Shown here: positions 18,889 to 28,093 of the stretch, piece by piece
How positions within the stretch are numbered: the stretch's first letter is position 1
Layout: each line of letters begins with the position of its first letter
Origin: an uncultured Nitrospira sp.
GTDB taxonomy: Bacteria; Nitrospirota; Nitrospiria; Nitrospirales; Nitrospiraceae
Reading direction: 5' to 3'
Assembly: GCA_902500775.1 (NCBI GenBank)
Contig: CABVRZ010000003.1
Span: forward strand, 24,522 to 88,521
Length of the DNA stretch: 64,000 nucleotides
Notes under the pieces: model-generated
What the model was told of the DNA's origin: nothing
Seen by the model: the letters and a program-made list of their open reading frames with translations, nothing else
Database searches by the model: none
Made by a program: the position numbers and the translations under genes

Positions 18889-20007
18889 ATGGAAGCGGAA
18901 CATTTCTCGATCACGATTGACGGGCAAGAGGCGGAAGATCTCTATCCCGACCTTCTGAATCTCGAGGTGGAGTTGGACGACAAGCTCGCTGCCATGTTCC
19001 GTTTGAAAATTAGCCTTACGCAAGACACTGACGGGAACTGGAGCTATCTCGATGACGACCGGCTGCATCCTTGGAAGGAAGTCGTCATCAGCGCTGGTTT
19101 CGGGGATGAAAAGGAAGATTTGATCACGGCACACATCACCCACGTGAAGCCTCATTTTTCGTCCGAGCCTACGGCCTGCTTCGTCGAAGTCTGGGGCATG
19201 GACGGCACTGTGTTGATGGATCGAGAAGAAAAATTAAAGGACTGGCCCAACAAAAAAGACAGCGACATTGCGTCAGAAATCTTCGGCCTCTATGGGTTTT
19301 CGATAGAGACCGAAGACACCGCCGTGATTCACGACGAGGCGGTGTCGACCATCATTCAACGGGAGACCGACATCCAGTTCCTCAAACGTCTGGCGCTGAG
19401 GAATGGCTATGAATGTTATGTGAGTGGAAGAATGGGCTACTTCCGGCCGCCGCAGATCGATGAGACGCCTCAACCGACTCTGGCTGTCCATTTTGGCGAC
19501 GAAACCAATATCGCCAGTTTCTCCATCGAAGTCAATGCCCTCGCCCCGGCGAATGTGGCGATGTATCAAATCGATCGAAGCACCAAGGAAGTCCTGGAGG
19601 CCGTCGCGGAGTCAAGTCTGCAAACGCCGCTGGGAAGCAGGAATGGAACAAGCTTCCTGGGCGCAGGTATGCAGCCGGCCAAAGCCTACATCGGAATGAA
19701 CGCTGCAACCGGTGTGCCGGAGATGACAGCCCTCTGCCAGGGCCTTTTTCACGAGGGGGGATGGTTCGTCACGGGCGAGGGGCAGATCCATGCCAATGAG
19801 TACAACCATGTATTAAAGCCGCGTGGCACGGTTACGATTAAGGGTCTGGGAGAGACCCACAGCGGAATCTATTACGTCTCGCATGTCACCCATGTCTTTA
19901 CCTCGGAGGGCTACACCCAGAGCGTCAAAGTGAAGCGGAACGCGCTGCTGCCGACAGGAGCAGAAGACTTTTCCGGAGGATCGGCTGGCTTATTAAGCGG
20001 TTTGTAG
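18889..20007 (+). CDS. gpD-like hub protein (VgrG N-terminal part)
   Basis: ATG 18889 is the likely start (372 residues); longer frames upstream run through the LysM gene. The protein matches the late-control D family that makes the trimeric hub beneath the spike: FSITIDGQEAEDLYPDLL, the WKEVVISAGFGDE strand, DTAVIHDEAVSTIIQRETD with FLKRLALRNGYECYV, and the C-terminal GTVTIKGLGETHSGIYYV. In Afp8/Pvc8 this is fused to the spike; here it is split from the next gene. Confidence 0.9.
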   Translation: MEAEHFSITIDGQEAEDLYPDLLNLEVELDDKLAAMFRLKISLTQDTDGNWSYLDDDRLHPWKEVVISAGFGDEKEDLITAHITHVKPHFSSEPTACFVEVWGMDGTVLMDREEKLKDWPNKKDSDIASEIFGLYGFSIETEDTAVIHDEAVSTIIQRETDIQFLKRLALRNGYECYVSGRMGYFRPPQIDETPQPTLAVHFGDETNIASFSIEVNALAPANVAMYQIDRSTKEVLEAVAESSLQTPLGSRNGTSFLGAGMQPAKAYIGMNAATGVPEMTALCQGLFHEGGWFVTGEGQIHANEYNHVLKPRGTVTIKGLGETHSGIYYVSHVTHVFTSEGYTQSVKVKRNALLPTGAEDFSGGSAGLLSGL

Positions 20008-20016
20008 GAGTCTGTT

Positions 20017-20898
20017 GTGAACGTGGATCAAGTGGTTGCCAGTCTTGTCCAAAAGGTCGAACGGTCATTCTATGGCAAGTATCGCGGCGTGGTGGTGGAC
20101 AACGCCGATCCAGAGAAGCTCGGACGGTTGAAAGTGAAAGTGCCCAGCGTGCTCGGTAGTGACGTGGTCACAGGCTGGGCAACGCCCTGCGTGCCGTATG
20201 GCGGTGCGGCGAATCAGGGCTTTTTGTTTATTCCGGAAGTCGATGCCGGCGTGTGGGTCGAATTCGAAGAAGGCGATCTAGAGTTTCCGATCTGGGTCGG
20301 TACCTATTGGACCAAACCAGGCGGAGACAGCGAACTCACAAAGCCGAACGATTCCGACGGTACGGAACAAGGAGATGTTCAGGATCCGCCAACTCGAAAG
20401 ATCATCAAGACGCTCAAGGGGCACACGATTCAGTTTGAGGATAAGGATGACGAGGAGATGGTCACTATTGTAGCCATGATGGATGACGAGCATAGGCATG
20501 TGCTCACGATGGATGGCGAGGGGATCAAAGTTACGGATGGAGTCAACGAGCATGTCATCACGATGAACGCAGACGGGGTCACGATCACCGATGGCAAAAA
20601 CAGTAACACCGTCACGCTTGATAACAGTGGAATCGTCATCGAGGATAAGAACGGTAATGTCATCACGATGGACAGTTCCAGCGTGACCATCAAAGGAAGC
20701 AGCATCAAAATTGGAGACGGTGCAAGCGAGCCGCTTGTCCTTGGCAACCAGCTCAAAACGGCACTCGATAACTGGATCAATACCACCTACATGACACATA
20801 TGCACACAGGCAATCTGGGTGCGCCGACCACGCCACCCTTGCCTGGCGCGCCGCTTCTTTTGGATCCGGCCCTTTCGCAGACGAATAAGGTGAAGTAA
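20017..20898 (+). CDS. gpV-like OB-fold and beta-helix spike
   Basis: A 293-residue protein starting at GTG 20017. Residues about 18-110 are a gp5/gpV OB-fold (GKYRGVVVDNADPEKLGRLKV, WATPCVPYGG, DAGVWVEFEEGD). Residues about 125-240 are repetitive short strands (GVTITDGKNSNTVTLDNSG, GIVIEDKNGNVITMDSSS) that fit a trimeric beta-helix needle. It forms the membrane-puncturing spike together with the gpD-like hub. The tail ends in a Pro-rich segment. No PAAR gene is visible beside it. Confidence 0.9.
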   Translation: MNVDQVVASLVQKVERSFYGKYRGVVVDNADPEKLGRLKVKVPSVLGSDVVTGWATPCVPYGGAANQGFLFIPEVDAGVWVEFEEGDLEFPIWVGTYWTKPGGDSELTKPNDSDGTEQGDVQDPPTRKIIKTLKGHTIQFEDKDDEEMVTIVAMMDDEHRHVLTMDGEGIKVTDGVNEHVITMNADGVTITDGKNSNTVTLDNSGIVIEDKNGNVITMDSSSVTIKGSSIKIGDGASEPLVLGNQLKTALDNWINTTYMTHMHTGNLGAPTTPPLPGAPLLLDPALSQTNKVK

Positions 20899-20900
20899 TT

Positions 20901-21209
20901 ATGGCTCTTCAGAGCGGGGACAAAACGGCGACGTCGGGTATGACCAAGGCGATCTATGATCAGATGAACGCCGTTCTGTCCCCACCGCTGTCGGCTTTGC
21001 CACCGGCTGACCTGACAAAGATTCGGAACAGCTGGAAACAGTTGGCGTTTGCCATTTCGAAAGGTGTCATCGATCACATCACGGCCAACATGGAAATCAA
21101 GGGCGTGCAAACCACAGGCAACATCAGTGCGGCGGTTTCAGGCAACACGGCCACGCAGACCGGTGTGGTCTTTACCCAGAGCAACGATGGTACGGGCCGG
21201 GTGGCGTAA
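20901..21209 (+). CDS. Small spike-adjacent protein
   Basis: A 102-residue protein, ATG two bases after the spike gene stop. The N-terminal half is helical (MTKAIYDQMNAVL, WKQLAFAISKGVIDHITANM) and the C-terminal half is Gly/Thr rich with short strands (GVQTTGNISAAVSGNT). I recall similar small genes beside phage spike genes but know no function. Given the missing PAAR gene it could contribute to the spike tip or its assembly. Confidence 0.65.
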   Translation: MALQSGDKTATSGMTKAIYDQMNAVLSPPLSALPPADLTKIRNSWKQLAFAISKGVIDHITANMEIKGVQTTGNISAAVSGNTATQTGVVFTQSNDGTGRVA

Positions 21210-21224
21210 GCGGGAAGAAGCGAC

Positions 21225-21593
21225 ATGATCGTTGAGAAAGACAGCTTCGGGTTTCCATTCGTGATGGATGGAGCAGGACAAGTCAGCGTCAGCGGCGGCG
21301 ACGAAGCCATTCGAGGACGGATCATTCAAGTGCTCTTCACCGCGCCGGGAGAGCGGGTCAATCTGCCGACGTTCGGCTGCGGGCTTTTCAACCTAGTCTT
21401 TGAGCCCAATAACACCATTCTTGCCGCGGCCATGGAATTTACGGTGGGGCAGGCCCTGACTCGCTGGTTGGCCAAAGACCTTGTCGTGGACGGAGTGACC
21501 GTGAATGCGGTCGAAGAGATCATCACGATTGAAATCACGTATACAAAGAAAACAGATTTAGCGAAAAAGATGGTGCGAATCCATTTTAAGTGA
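21225..21593 (+). CDS. gp25-like baseplate wedge protein
   Basis: A 122-residue GPW/gp25 family protein, the sheath-initiating wedge component. Hallmarks are RGRIIQVLFTAPGERVNLP, FGCGLFNLVFEP and the C-terminal strands EEIITIEITYTKK. Length is typical for the family. It is followed by the gpJ gene, the usual order in eCIS and phages. Confidence 0.94.
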   Translation: MIVEKDSFGFPFVMDGAGQVSVSGGDEAIRGRIIQVLFTAPGERVNLPTFGCGLFNLVFEPNNTILAAAMEFTVGQALTRWLAKDLVVDGVTVNAVEEIITIEITYTKKTDLAKKMVRIHFK

Positions 21594-21622
21594 AGACCCG
21601 TATGGGTCGCTGAAGAGGACGG

Positions 21623-23182
21623 ATGATGACAGGAGCAAAGAAAAACGATTCACGGATGCCTGTGGGCTATATGGCGCGTGATTACGACAGCCTGCTGAAG
21701 TCCATGCGCGACCTGATTCCTGCGAAATTGCCAGAGTGGAAGGAGTTTGAAAACGAGGCGGATTTCGGGAATGTCCTCCTCGAGCTCTTTGCCCATATGG
21801 GCGACATCCTCAGTTACTATCAGGATCGCGCCGTCAGCGAAAGTTTCCTGAGTATGGCCCAGACACGTCGGAGCATTATTCAGCACCTGCGCCTCATCGG
21901 CTATAAACTGGCCACGGCAGCGCCTGCCTCTGCCGCAGTGACTCTCACCGTTCCTGCTGGTTGTAACGAAGTCATTCGGGTAGAAAAAGGTCATGCATTT
22001 GCCACGAAAAGCCAACAGGGTAGGCCCAGCATTCGCTTCGAATACACGCGTGAAGTCGCGATGGAAATCGATTGCAGCACGCTCACCCCCATCGGCGGGA
22101 AAAAGACGATTCCGAACATCCCCGTCGAAGAGGGACGGCTGGTGAAGAACGAGGTCCTTGGCACCTCGGATGGGCAGGCCAATCAGCGGTATCCCCTGAC
22201 TCACAGCGGCTTGATTCTCAGGTCGCTCGGGCAGGGACAGCAGATACAGAAAGACGTGGTCCTTTTGACTGAACTAGGCGGCGTTATTGAGGAGTGGCGG
22301 CTGCAGGACAGCCTGTCCTTCAGTCGGGAGGGGCAACAGGACTATTTGATCGAGATCGACGAAAACGATCAGGCGACGGTCATCTTCGGCGACGGGGCCT
22401 TTGGAGCTATTCCCGCACCTGGTTCCCAGATCCGCGTGACATACCGTGTCGGTGGAGGCCTGAAGGGCAATGTCATTGCCCGCAGCATTCAAACCATCGT
22501 GGATGCGCCGCAGCTGACACTGGTGGGGGCAAAGGTCACGAATGAAAAGGCGGCAACCGGCGGGGCGGAACGAGAAGACATTACGGATGCCGTCCGTCAT
22601 GCCCCGAGCGTGTTCCGTTCTTTGAAACGTGCCGTCACTGCCGACGACTACGAGGCGCTCGCACTCGAGTTCACCGGTGTGGGTAAGGTTCGCGCTGAAG
22701 GGACGAACTGGAATACCGTGACTCTGTTTATCGCGCCGCAGGGGGGTGGCCATGTGAGCGATGTGCTCGAGGCCAATCTCCTGGCCTATTTTGAGGACAA
22801 ACGGCCCGTCTCTACGCTGATTGAGATTCAGGATGTCGATTACGTTCAGATTTACGTGACGGCCGAAGTGGAGGTCGAGAGTTATTACTCTGCGGACGAA
22901 ATCAAGGAAGAGGTGCAGGGGGCCGTCTCGGCGTTGCTCGCCTTCGATGCCGTGGACTTCGCACAGATCATCTACCTCAGTAAGTTCTACGAGGCCATCG
23001 AGGAAATCAATGGTGTCAAGGGTGTCAACATCTCGGAATTCCGGCGGTTCGATGGAGCGCCGTCTACGATTCACAAGGACGGTAAGATCGTCCTCGGCAG
23101 CAATGAAATCCCTGAAATTCCTGCCGAGGATCCAGAGTATGCCAATGGTGTGAAGGTCATTACCTCCGGAGGCAGCCAGTGA
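21623..23182 (+). CDS. Baseplate J-like wedge protein (Afp11 type)
   Basis: A 519-residue protein of the gpJ/gp6 family, the main wedge component that opens during contraction. The N-terminus has DYDSLLKSMRDLIPAKLPEW and EADFGNVLLELFAHMGDILS with SYYQDRAVSESFL. The middle contains the VIFGDGAFGAIPAPG motif and the C-terminal part the AVTADDYEALALEFTGVGKV motif. The stop overlaps the start of the next gene by 4 bases. Confidence 0.94.
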   Translation: MMTGAKKNDSRMPVGYMARDYDSLLKSMRDLIPAKLPEWKEFENEADFGNVLLELFAHMGDILSYYQDRAVSESFLSMAQTRRSIIQHLRLIGYKLATAAPASAAVTLTVPAGCNEVIRVEKGHAFATKSQQGRPSIRFEYTREVAMEIDCSTLTPIGGKKTIPNIPVEEGRLVKNEVLGTSDGQANQRYPLTHSGLILRSLGQGQQIQKDVVLLTELGGVIEEWRLQDSLSFSREGQQDYLIEIDENDQATVIFGDGAFGAIPAPGSQIRVTYRVGGGLKGNVIARSIQTIVDAPQLTLVGAKVTNEKAATGGAEREDITDAVRHAPSVFRSLKRAVTADDYEALALEFTGVGKVRAEGTNWNTVTLFIAPQGGGHVSDVLEANLLAYFEDKRPVSTLIEIQDVDYVQIYVTAEVEVESYYSADEIKEEVQGAVSALLAFDAVDFAQIIYLSKFYEAIEEINGVKGVNISEFRRFDGAPSTIHKDGKIVLGSNEIPEIPAEDPEYANGVKVITSGGSQ

Positions 23183-25671
23183 GCTTGCGTCTGACAACAA
23201 TCGCCGCAGAAGCCCATCCCGAAGGAAATCGGATCGATCTGGCGTGGGAAAACCAAAAGGCCACGCAATTCCCCGGCATTCGGATTATGCGCCGTGTGGG
23301 ATCTTATCCGGTATCTCCGTTGGATGGAGAGCTGGTCGCCGATGGATTGCATATCCAGAAATGGGCCGATAAAAATCTCAAAGCTGAAACGGTGTACTAC
23401 TACGCGCTTTTCCCCTATCGCAACACACCGCCGGAATACGAGATCGACCGGCAGAATCGTGTGTCGGCCATGGCGACCGGACCGTACAACATGGCGGGCC
23501 AGATGTACGACCTGCTCCCGGCCGTCTATCACCGATACGATACGAAGTTGCCCTTGACGAATCCGCCAGGGATGAAACCGGAAGATCTGGATCGCGGACA
23601 GCTTCGACGCTTTCTTGATTTGCCTGGTGGGCAGCTGGATCAGCTTCTCAGCCGTATCAAGACCCTTCCCAATCTCGCTGACATCCAGAGCGTCGATGGA
23701 GCGCTGTTGCCGCTCCTTGCGAACTGGATTGGCTGGCGGACCGATCACCGTCTGGAACTTGATGCGCAACGCAACGAGTTGCGTGATGCCATTTCAGTCT
23801 ATAGGACCATCGGGCTGATATCTTCGGTCGAAGCCACTGTGAAACGGATTCTGGGCTGGGAAAGTCGGACAAAGGAATTCGTCCACAATGTCGCGCGCAC
23901 CAATCAGCCTGAACGTTTGAACATCTGGTCTCGCCGGGAGCGCACGACAGGCGACTGGTCACATCCGATCGAACCCTTCTCTCTCAGTTTCGCCTATGAC
24001 GGACGTCCTTCCATGGTCGTCGATCAGGTGGGAACGCAGTGGCTGTTCTTCCACACCCTCCGGAACAGGCGCTGGGACATCTGGTACAAAACCCTGTCAT
24101 CTTTCGATATCGCAATGAGCTTCGCAAACGCCCTGGATGAACAGGCGATGACCTTCGCCCTTCAGCAGGCCTTTGAAGCGCAGGGGCATCCCTTGTCGCT
24201 CAACGCCAAAATCATAAAGAACGAAGACGAGTGGTTGATTCAAGATCGCGAGCATCATCAGCGCTACACCGTTTTGCGCGGGGCCGGGCAATTGGACGTC
24301 TATGTGTGGGTTCCCAGCAAGCGCCTCACCAACGGTCCGCGCATTGACAAGCATCCATCTGCAGTGGTCAATGGCGATACCCTCTGGGTCTACTGGGACA
24401 GTGCAGACGCACACTCACACATACATCAAGTGCATTACCAAAGTTATCGCAATGGAGTGTGGTCCGCGCCTCAAACCTTTGGCGAAGCAACAGTTTCGCG
24501 CAAGCGGCCGTTTGTCATCATCGACCATACCGCTCACATTTGGATCTTTTGGATGGAGAAACGAGTAGGCCTGTGGGAGCTTAAGTTTTTACGTGAGGAG
24601 AACCATGCCTGGAATATTCCGGCGGCAGACACCTTCCCATTTGATGAGGAGGAAGATCCCGTCGTACAGACCGATCTCTTCGTGTTTTTTCAGCCTGGTG
24701 CCTCGGCAATAAATGGGAAGCCGAAGATCTGGGTGTTCTGGAGCCGAAAAGTGTCAATAGGGGTGCCCACGCAAACCCGTTGGGAAATCGCCTATCGGTT
24801 CGCAGAAAATATCAATCCGGATGAATTCGTCTGGCTTCACTCTTGGAGTTTGGCTTTTCCTAATCACTTGACGGTGAATACGACCGTCTTGCCGGTGACC
24901 CTCAAATTTGTCACCTGGTATGTGAACCGGCCACCGGATTGGAGCCCTGTTTTCACGATGTCCAAATCTTCGCTCGACGACCAGGACCGTGAACCGGCAC
25001 TTTTTCTCAACCAGGCGAGTGTGATGGAGCTGTACTGGAGCTCCAACAGGAATCAAAGCTGGTCGATCTGGCGAGCCTCGTTGCGTGACACACCTGTCCC
25101 GACCCTCGACGCGATGACTGAGATCACACCGGATGCGTACTCGCAGCGAGATCCGCTTCCCTTCATCATCGATGGGGTCACTCATCTGACCTATCACTCG
25201 AATGAACGGGTCGGATATGCGAGCGAGGTCTACGGCGCGACGGAGACCGTCGATCTACGGTATTCAGGAACCACCTCGGTTGACACGGAGAACCTAGCCA
25301 AACTCGCGCTTCGTGGGACCTACGACGATTTCCAGACCTACGTGTACGACACAGGCGATCAGGGCAAACCGACACCATTGACTTGGTACGCCCGGAACAC
25401 GATTGGGCTGTATTTAACGCCGGACACGGAAGATACCTCGAAGATTCAGCAGAACCGGACGATGATCGAGGGTATTTTGCGGGAATTTCTGCCAATACAA
25501 ATTCGTGCGGTCTTTATCTTTGAACCAGCCATCTACAAAGAATTGATCTACACCAGCGATTTTCCGGCCGTTTTCCCTCAAAAGGTCATTGACGACCTCA
25601 GCTTTGACGGGACTATTCCGGAGGTCGTCAACGGAGTGGGAGAGACCTTTACGGAAGTGTTGAGCGAATGA
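23179..25671 (+). CDS. gpI-like baseplate protein with propeller-like extension
   Basis: An 830-residue protein. Residues 1-105 look like a fibronectin-type domain (RIDLAWENQKATQFPGIRI, ETVYYYALFPY). Residues about 110-250 are the tail protein I module (YDLLPAVYHRYD, LRRFLDLPGGQLDQLLSRI, LPLLANWIGWRTDHRLE). Residues about 255-690 hold repeated blocks ending in LWVYWDSAD, IWIFWMEKR, IWVFWSRK and MELYWSSN, which suggest a beta-propeller. The last 130 return to a tail-like fold. It likely links wedges to a surface-exposed sensor or adhesin. The gpI call is firm; the propeller is from repeat pattern only. Confidence 0.82.
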   Translation: MSLRLTTIAAEAHPEGNRIDLAWENQKATQFPGIRIMRRVGSYPVSPLDGELVADGLHIQKWADKNLKAETVYYYALFPYRNTPPEYEIDRQNRVSAMATGPYNMAGQMYDLLPAVYHRYDTKLPLTNPPGMKPEDLDRGQLRRFLDLPGGQLDQLLSRIKTLPNLADIQSVDGALLPLLANWIGWRTDHRLELDAQRNELRDAISVYRTIGLISSVEATVKRILGWESRTKEFVHNVARTNQPERLNIWSRRERTTGDWSHPIEPFSLSFAYDGRPSMVVDQVGTQWLFFHTLRNRRWDIWYKTLSSFDIAMSFANALDEQAMTFALQQAFEAQGHPLSLNAKIIKNEDEWLIQDREHHQRYTVLRGAGQLDVYVWVPSKRLTNGPRIDKHPSAVVNGDTLWVYWDSADAHSHIHQVHYQSYRNGVWSAPQTFGEATVSRKRPFVIIDHTAHIWIFWMEKRVGLWELKFLREENHAWNIPAADTFPFDEEEDPVVQTDLFVFFQPGASAINGKPKIWVFWSRKVSIGVPTQTRWEIAYRFAENINPDEFVWLHSWSLAFPNHLTVNTTVLPVTLKFVTWYVNRPPDWSPVFTMSKSSLDDQDREPALFLNQASVMELYWSSNRNQSWSIWRASLRDTPVPTLDAMTEITPDAYSQRDPLPFIIDGVTHLTYHSNERVGYASEVYGATETVDLRYSGTTSVDTENLAKLALRGTYDDFQTYVYDTGDQGKPTPLTWYARNTIGLYLTPDTEDTSKIQQNRTMIEGILREFLPIQIRAVFIFEPAIYKELIYTSDFPAVFPQKVIDDLSFDGTIPEVVNGVGETFTEVLSE

Positions 25672-25683
25672 GAGGGATGGACA

Positions 25684-26214
25684 GTGGAACGAGTCGCCTC
25701 GACAATTAAAGGCCTCTACCGTGATCGGCTCTATGGCGCGGACGGCCGGCTGCTCCAAGACCGCGGATGGCAACACAATACGATCCTCGACGGTTGTCGA
25801 ATGTTACTGGCTGGGTTCATGATGAACGAAACGGCATCGGGTATCGCGTTGCTCGCCGTAGGTCAGGGCCATCCATCGTGGGATGTTGACGGAGTTCCAG
25901 CAGCGAGTCCCTCGGCGACGACCGGTCTGCTGAATCGATTCAACCCGCCGATTCCGTTTACCGATCTGGACGTGGTGTATCTGGACGGTATCGATCAGGT
26001 CGTTGCCGAACGGAGCATGCGCTTGCAGATCACCGCCACACTGGCCCCCGGTTATCCAGCTCCGGTCATGTCGGCGACAAGCTATCCCCTGAGGGAGTTT
26101 GGGCTGTTTGCGAATTTGAATGGCCAGGAAGTGATGATCAACACCATTCGGCACCCAGTGCTTCACAAGGATGAGGCCTCGACGTTGATCCGTGTCATTC
26201 GGCTCTACTTTTGA
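25684..26214 (+). CDS. Fibre-region protein, paralogue of the 28858 gene
   Basis: A 176-residue protein starting at GTG 25684. It shares its plan with the N-terminal 180 residues of the protein at 28858: GLYRDRL versus GFYRDQV, DRGWQHNTILDGC versus DSGWRANRIVESC, and LREFGLF in both. Such proteins sit between wedge and fibre genes in eCIS and probably connect the fibre to the baseplate. No named family recognised. Confidence 0.65.
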   Translation: MERVASTIKGLYRDRLYGADGRLLQDRGWQHNTILDGCRMLLAGFMMNETASGIALLAVGQGHPSWDVDGVPAASPSATTGLLNRFNPPIPFTDLDVVYLDGIDQVVAERSMRLQITATLAPGYPAPVMSATSYPLREFGLFANLNGQEVMINTIRHPVLHKDEASTLIRVIRLYF

Positions 26215-26259
26215 ACGGATTATGAAGGACTGAGGAGATGAAGAGGAGGACGATTGATT

Positions 26260-27471
26260 ATGGGGAATTTTTCGAGAGACACCTTCGATCGCTTAAAACA
26301 CTATGTCGGTGTCCGCCTGCAGCAGGGCGTTCCGATTGTGGATGCCGATTGGAACGAACTGGAAGACATCCGCCGGTATGAACTCCAGGCTTTTCTGAAG
26401 TGGTTCGTGGGAAACGGCGTTCCGAGCGGCAACAATGGTTTCCAAATCCAGGCGGTGGCCGAGCCCAACGACTTATCCATTCGAGGAGGCGACGGTACCG
26501 CTGAGGGAACCGGCCGTGTCCTTGTTGAGGGCATGGATGTCCTCAACGAAAGCAATATCCGTTACACAGCGCAACCGTTGTTCAACAACGCGGCATTGGC
26601 AGCCAAGTGGGGCGTCGATCCGATTCCGCCGCTTACGACGCCGGCAGGCAATCGGACGGACACCGTGTATCTCGATGTGTGGGAGCGAGAGGTCGATTCC
26701 ACTGAAGATGCCGACCTGGTGAATCCGGCGATCGGCGTGGAAACCTGTGTTCGGACCAAACGAGAATGGGCCGTGCGTGTAGTCGAAGGATCTTCGACCA
26801 TTCCCGCGTCCCCCGCCGGGCACACGTTTTATGGTCTGGCGAGGCTCTCCCGCGTCGGAGGCGCTGCGGTGATTCCAGGTGACGGCATCACGGATCTGCG
26901 CCAGACCATCCTTTCTTTGCGCAGCACCTCCGATCATCTGTTTCGGACGGACAACCCCCATAACGTTACGGCGGAACAGATCGGAGCTTTTCCCGCTGCG
27001 AACTATGAATTCAACAACCGCGCTGTCATCGAGGTTTCCTTCACTCAGGCCGATGCCCACAATGCTGTGCGGACAACCCAACTCGGTTTTGCACCTAAAT
27101 TTATCTGGGCGGTTGCGAGTCTGAAAGGACGGCTCGGCAATCTGGACTATGGCGCCCAGAGTTCGGGGTTTGCGGATCAGAGAGGACCAACTTTGCAGCG
27201 CTGCAATTCGTTATTTGTTTATCGCATCGGGGTGGCGCCGTTTTATCGGCAGGATACCGGAGTGACGATGGATTTCCTCAGTTATGCTTATTTCTCCGAT
27301 GCGACTGTGACGCCGAGGCGAGAGATCTCGATCGGAGCGTCAGTCATCGCCACTCCTGGTAACAACCTTGCGGTTCGGTTTTTTAGGGCTGGCCCAACGG
27401 GAACAGGTACGGGCGGGGCCTTATCTTTGCAAACTTTCAGTATCTTTATGTCGTTGTATTGCCTTGGCTAG
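26260..27471 (+). CDS. DUF6519-like fibre protein
   Basis: ATG 26260 (AGGAGGA upstream) is preferred to TTG 26254; 403 residues. The first 220 residues match the DUF6519-like pattern seen in contractile-system fibres: NFSRDTFDRLKHYVGVRLQQ, VPIVDADWNELEDI, then TVYLDVWEREV. The C-terminal 170 residues are beta-rich and aromatic (FAPKFIWAVASLKG, VTMDFLSYAYFS), suitable for a trimeric tip. It likely contributes to receptor binding. Family naming is from memory. Confidence 0.75.
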   Translation: MGNFSRDTFDRLKHYVGVRLQQGVPIVDADWNELEDIRRYELQAFLKWFVGNGVPSGNNGFQIQAVAEPNDLSIRGGDGTAEGTGRVLVEGMDVLNESNIRYTAQPLFNNAALAAKWGVDPIPPLTTPAGNRTDTVYLDVWEREVDSTEDADLVNPAIGVETCVRTKREWAVRVVEGSSTIPASPAGHTFYGLARLSRVGGAAVIPGDGITDLRQTILSLRSTSDHLFRTDNPHNVTAEQIGAFPAANYEFNNRAVIEVSFTQADAHNAVRTTQLGFAPKFIWAVASLKGRLGNLDYGAQSSGFADQRGPTLQRCNSLFVYRIGVAPFYRQDTGVTMDFLSYAYFSDATVTPRREISIGASVIATPGNNLAVRFFRAGPTGTGTGGALSLQTFSIFMSLYCLG

Positions 27472-27489
27472 ATCGCGGGAGGATTGACC

Positions 27490-28089
27490 ATGTGGATCAT
27501 TTACAAAAAATCGGATCGGCAAATCATCGGGGTCACGGCGCTTGGACCGAAGGATGCTGATAAAAATGTCGCATTGGCGGAAGTGGTGAAAGGCTCGGTC
27601 AAGCCTGGAAAGCTCTCGGAGTATGATGCACTCCAGGTCACCGACATATCCCTGGCGCGACGATATATGGAGGCCTTCCCACATCGCCTCAGGGTCGTGG
27701 GAGATGCCAGTAAGCCCAGGCTCGTGGTTCGTGATCCGGAATCCTTTTCTCTGTTCCTCGAGAGCGATGCGGAAGACAAACATCCTGTGGACGGGATCCC
27801 GGAGATTGCCGCCGACGGCACTTCATCAACCCTGCTCACGATTACAAAGATCGATGAACGATTCACACCGCAGAAGGGCGACGGTGACAACGAAGAACTC
27901 TACCTGCGAACCGACCACGGTATTATCCGTGACGAAAAGGGAGAAACCGATATCAACAAAGTGAAGCTGCTACAGGGACAGGCTCGGATCCGTCTTGTTT
28001 CAGAAAAACTGAAGCGTGTGGCGACCCTTCAAGTCATGAGCGTGTCGAGTCATCTGCACGAGGCGTCCATCCGCATCGAATTCATCTGA
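27490..28089 (+). CDS. Ig-like (Big-type) domain protein
   Basis: ATG 27490, with GGGAGG seven bases before, is preferred to TTG 27484; 199 residues. The first 95 residues are unrecognised. The remainder follows the invasin-type Big_1 pattern: EIAADGTSSTLLTITKID, a central LYLRTDHGIIRDEKG and QGQARIRLVSEKLKRVATL. Such domains rigidify adhesins. With its position after the fibre gene it is probably a surface part of the particle or its display protein; it lacks a signal peptide. Confidence 0.62.
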   Translation: MWIIYKKSDRQIIGVTALGPKDADKNVALAEVVKGSVKPGKLSEYDALQVTDISLARRYMEAFPHRLRVVGDASKPRLVVRDPESFSLFLESDAEDKHPVDGIPEIAADGTSSTLLTITKIDERFTPQKGDGDNEELYLRTDHGIIRDEKGETDINKVKLLQGQARIRLVSEKLKRVATLQVMSVSSHLHEASIRIEFI

Positions 28090-28093
28090 TCCC

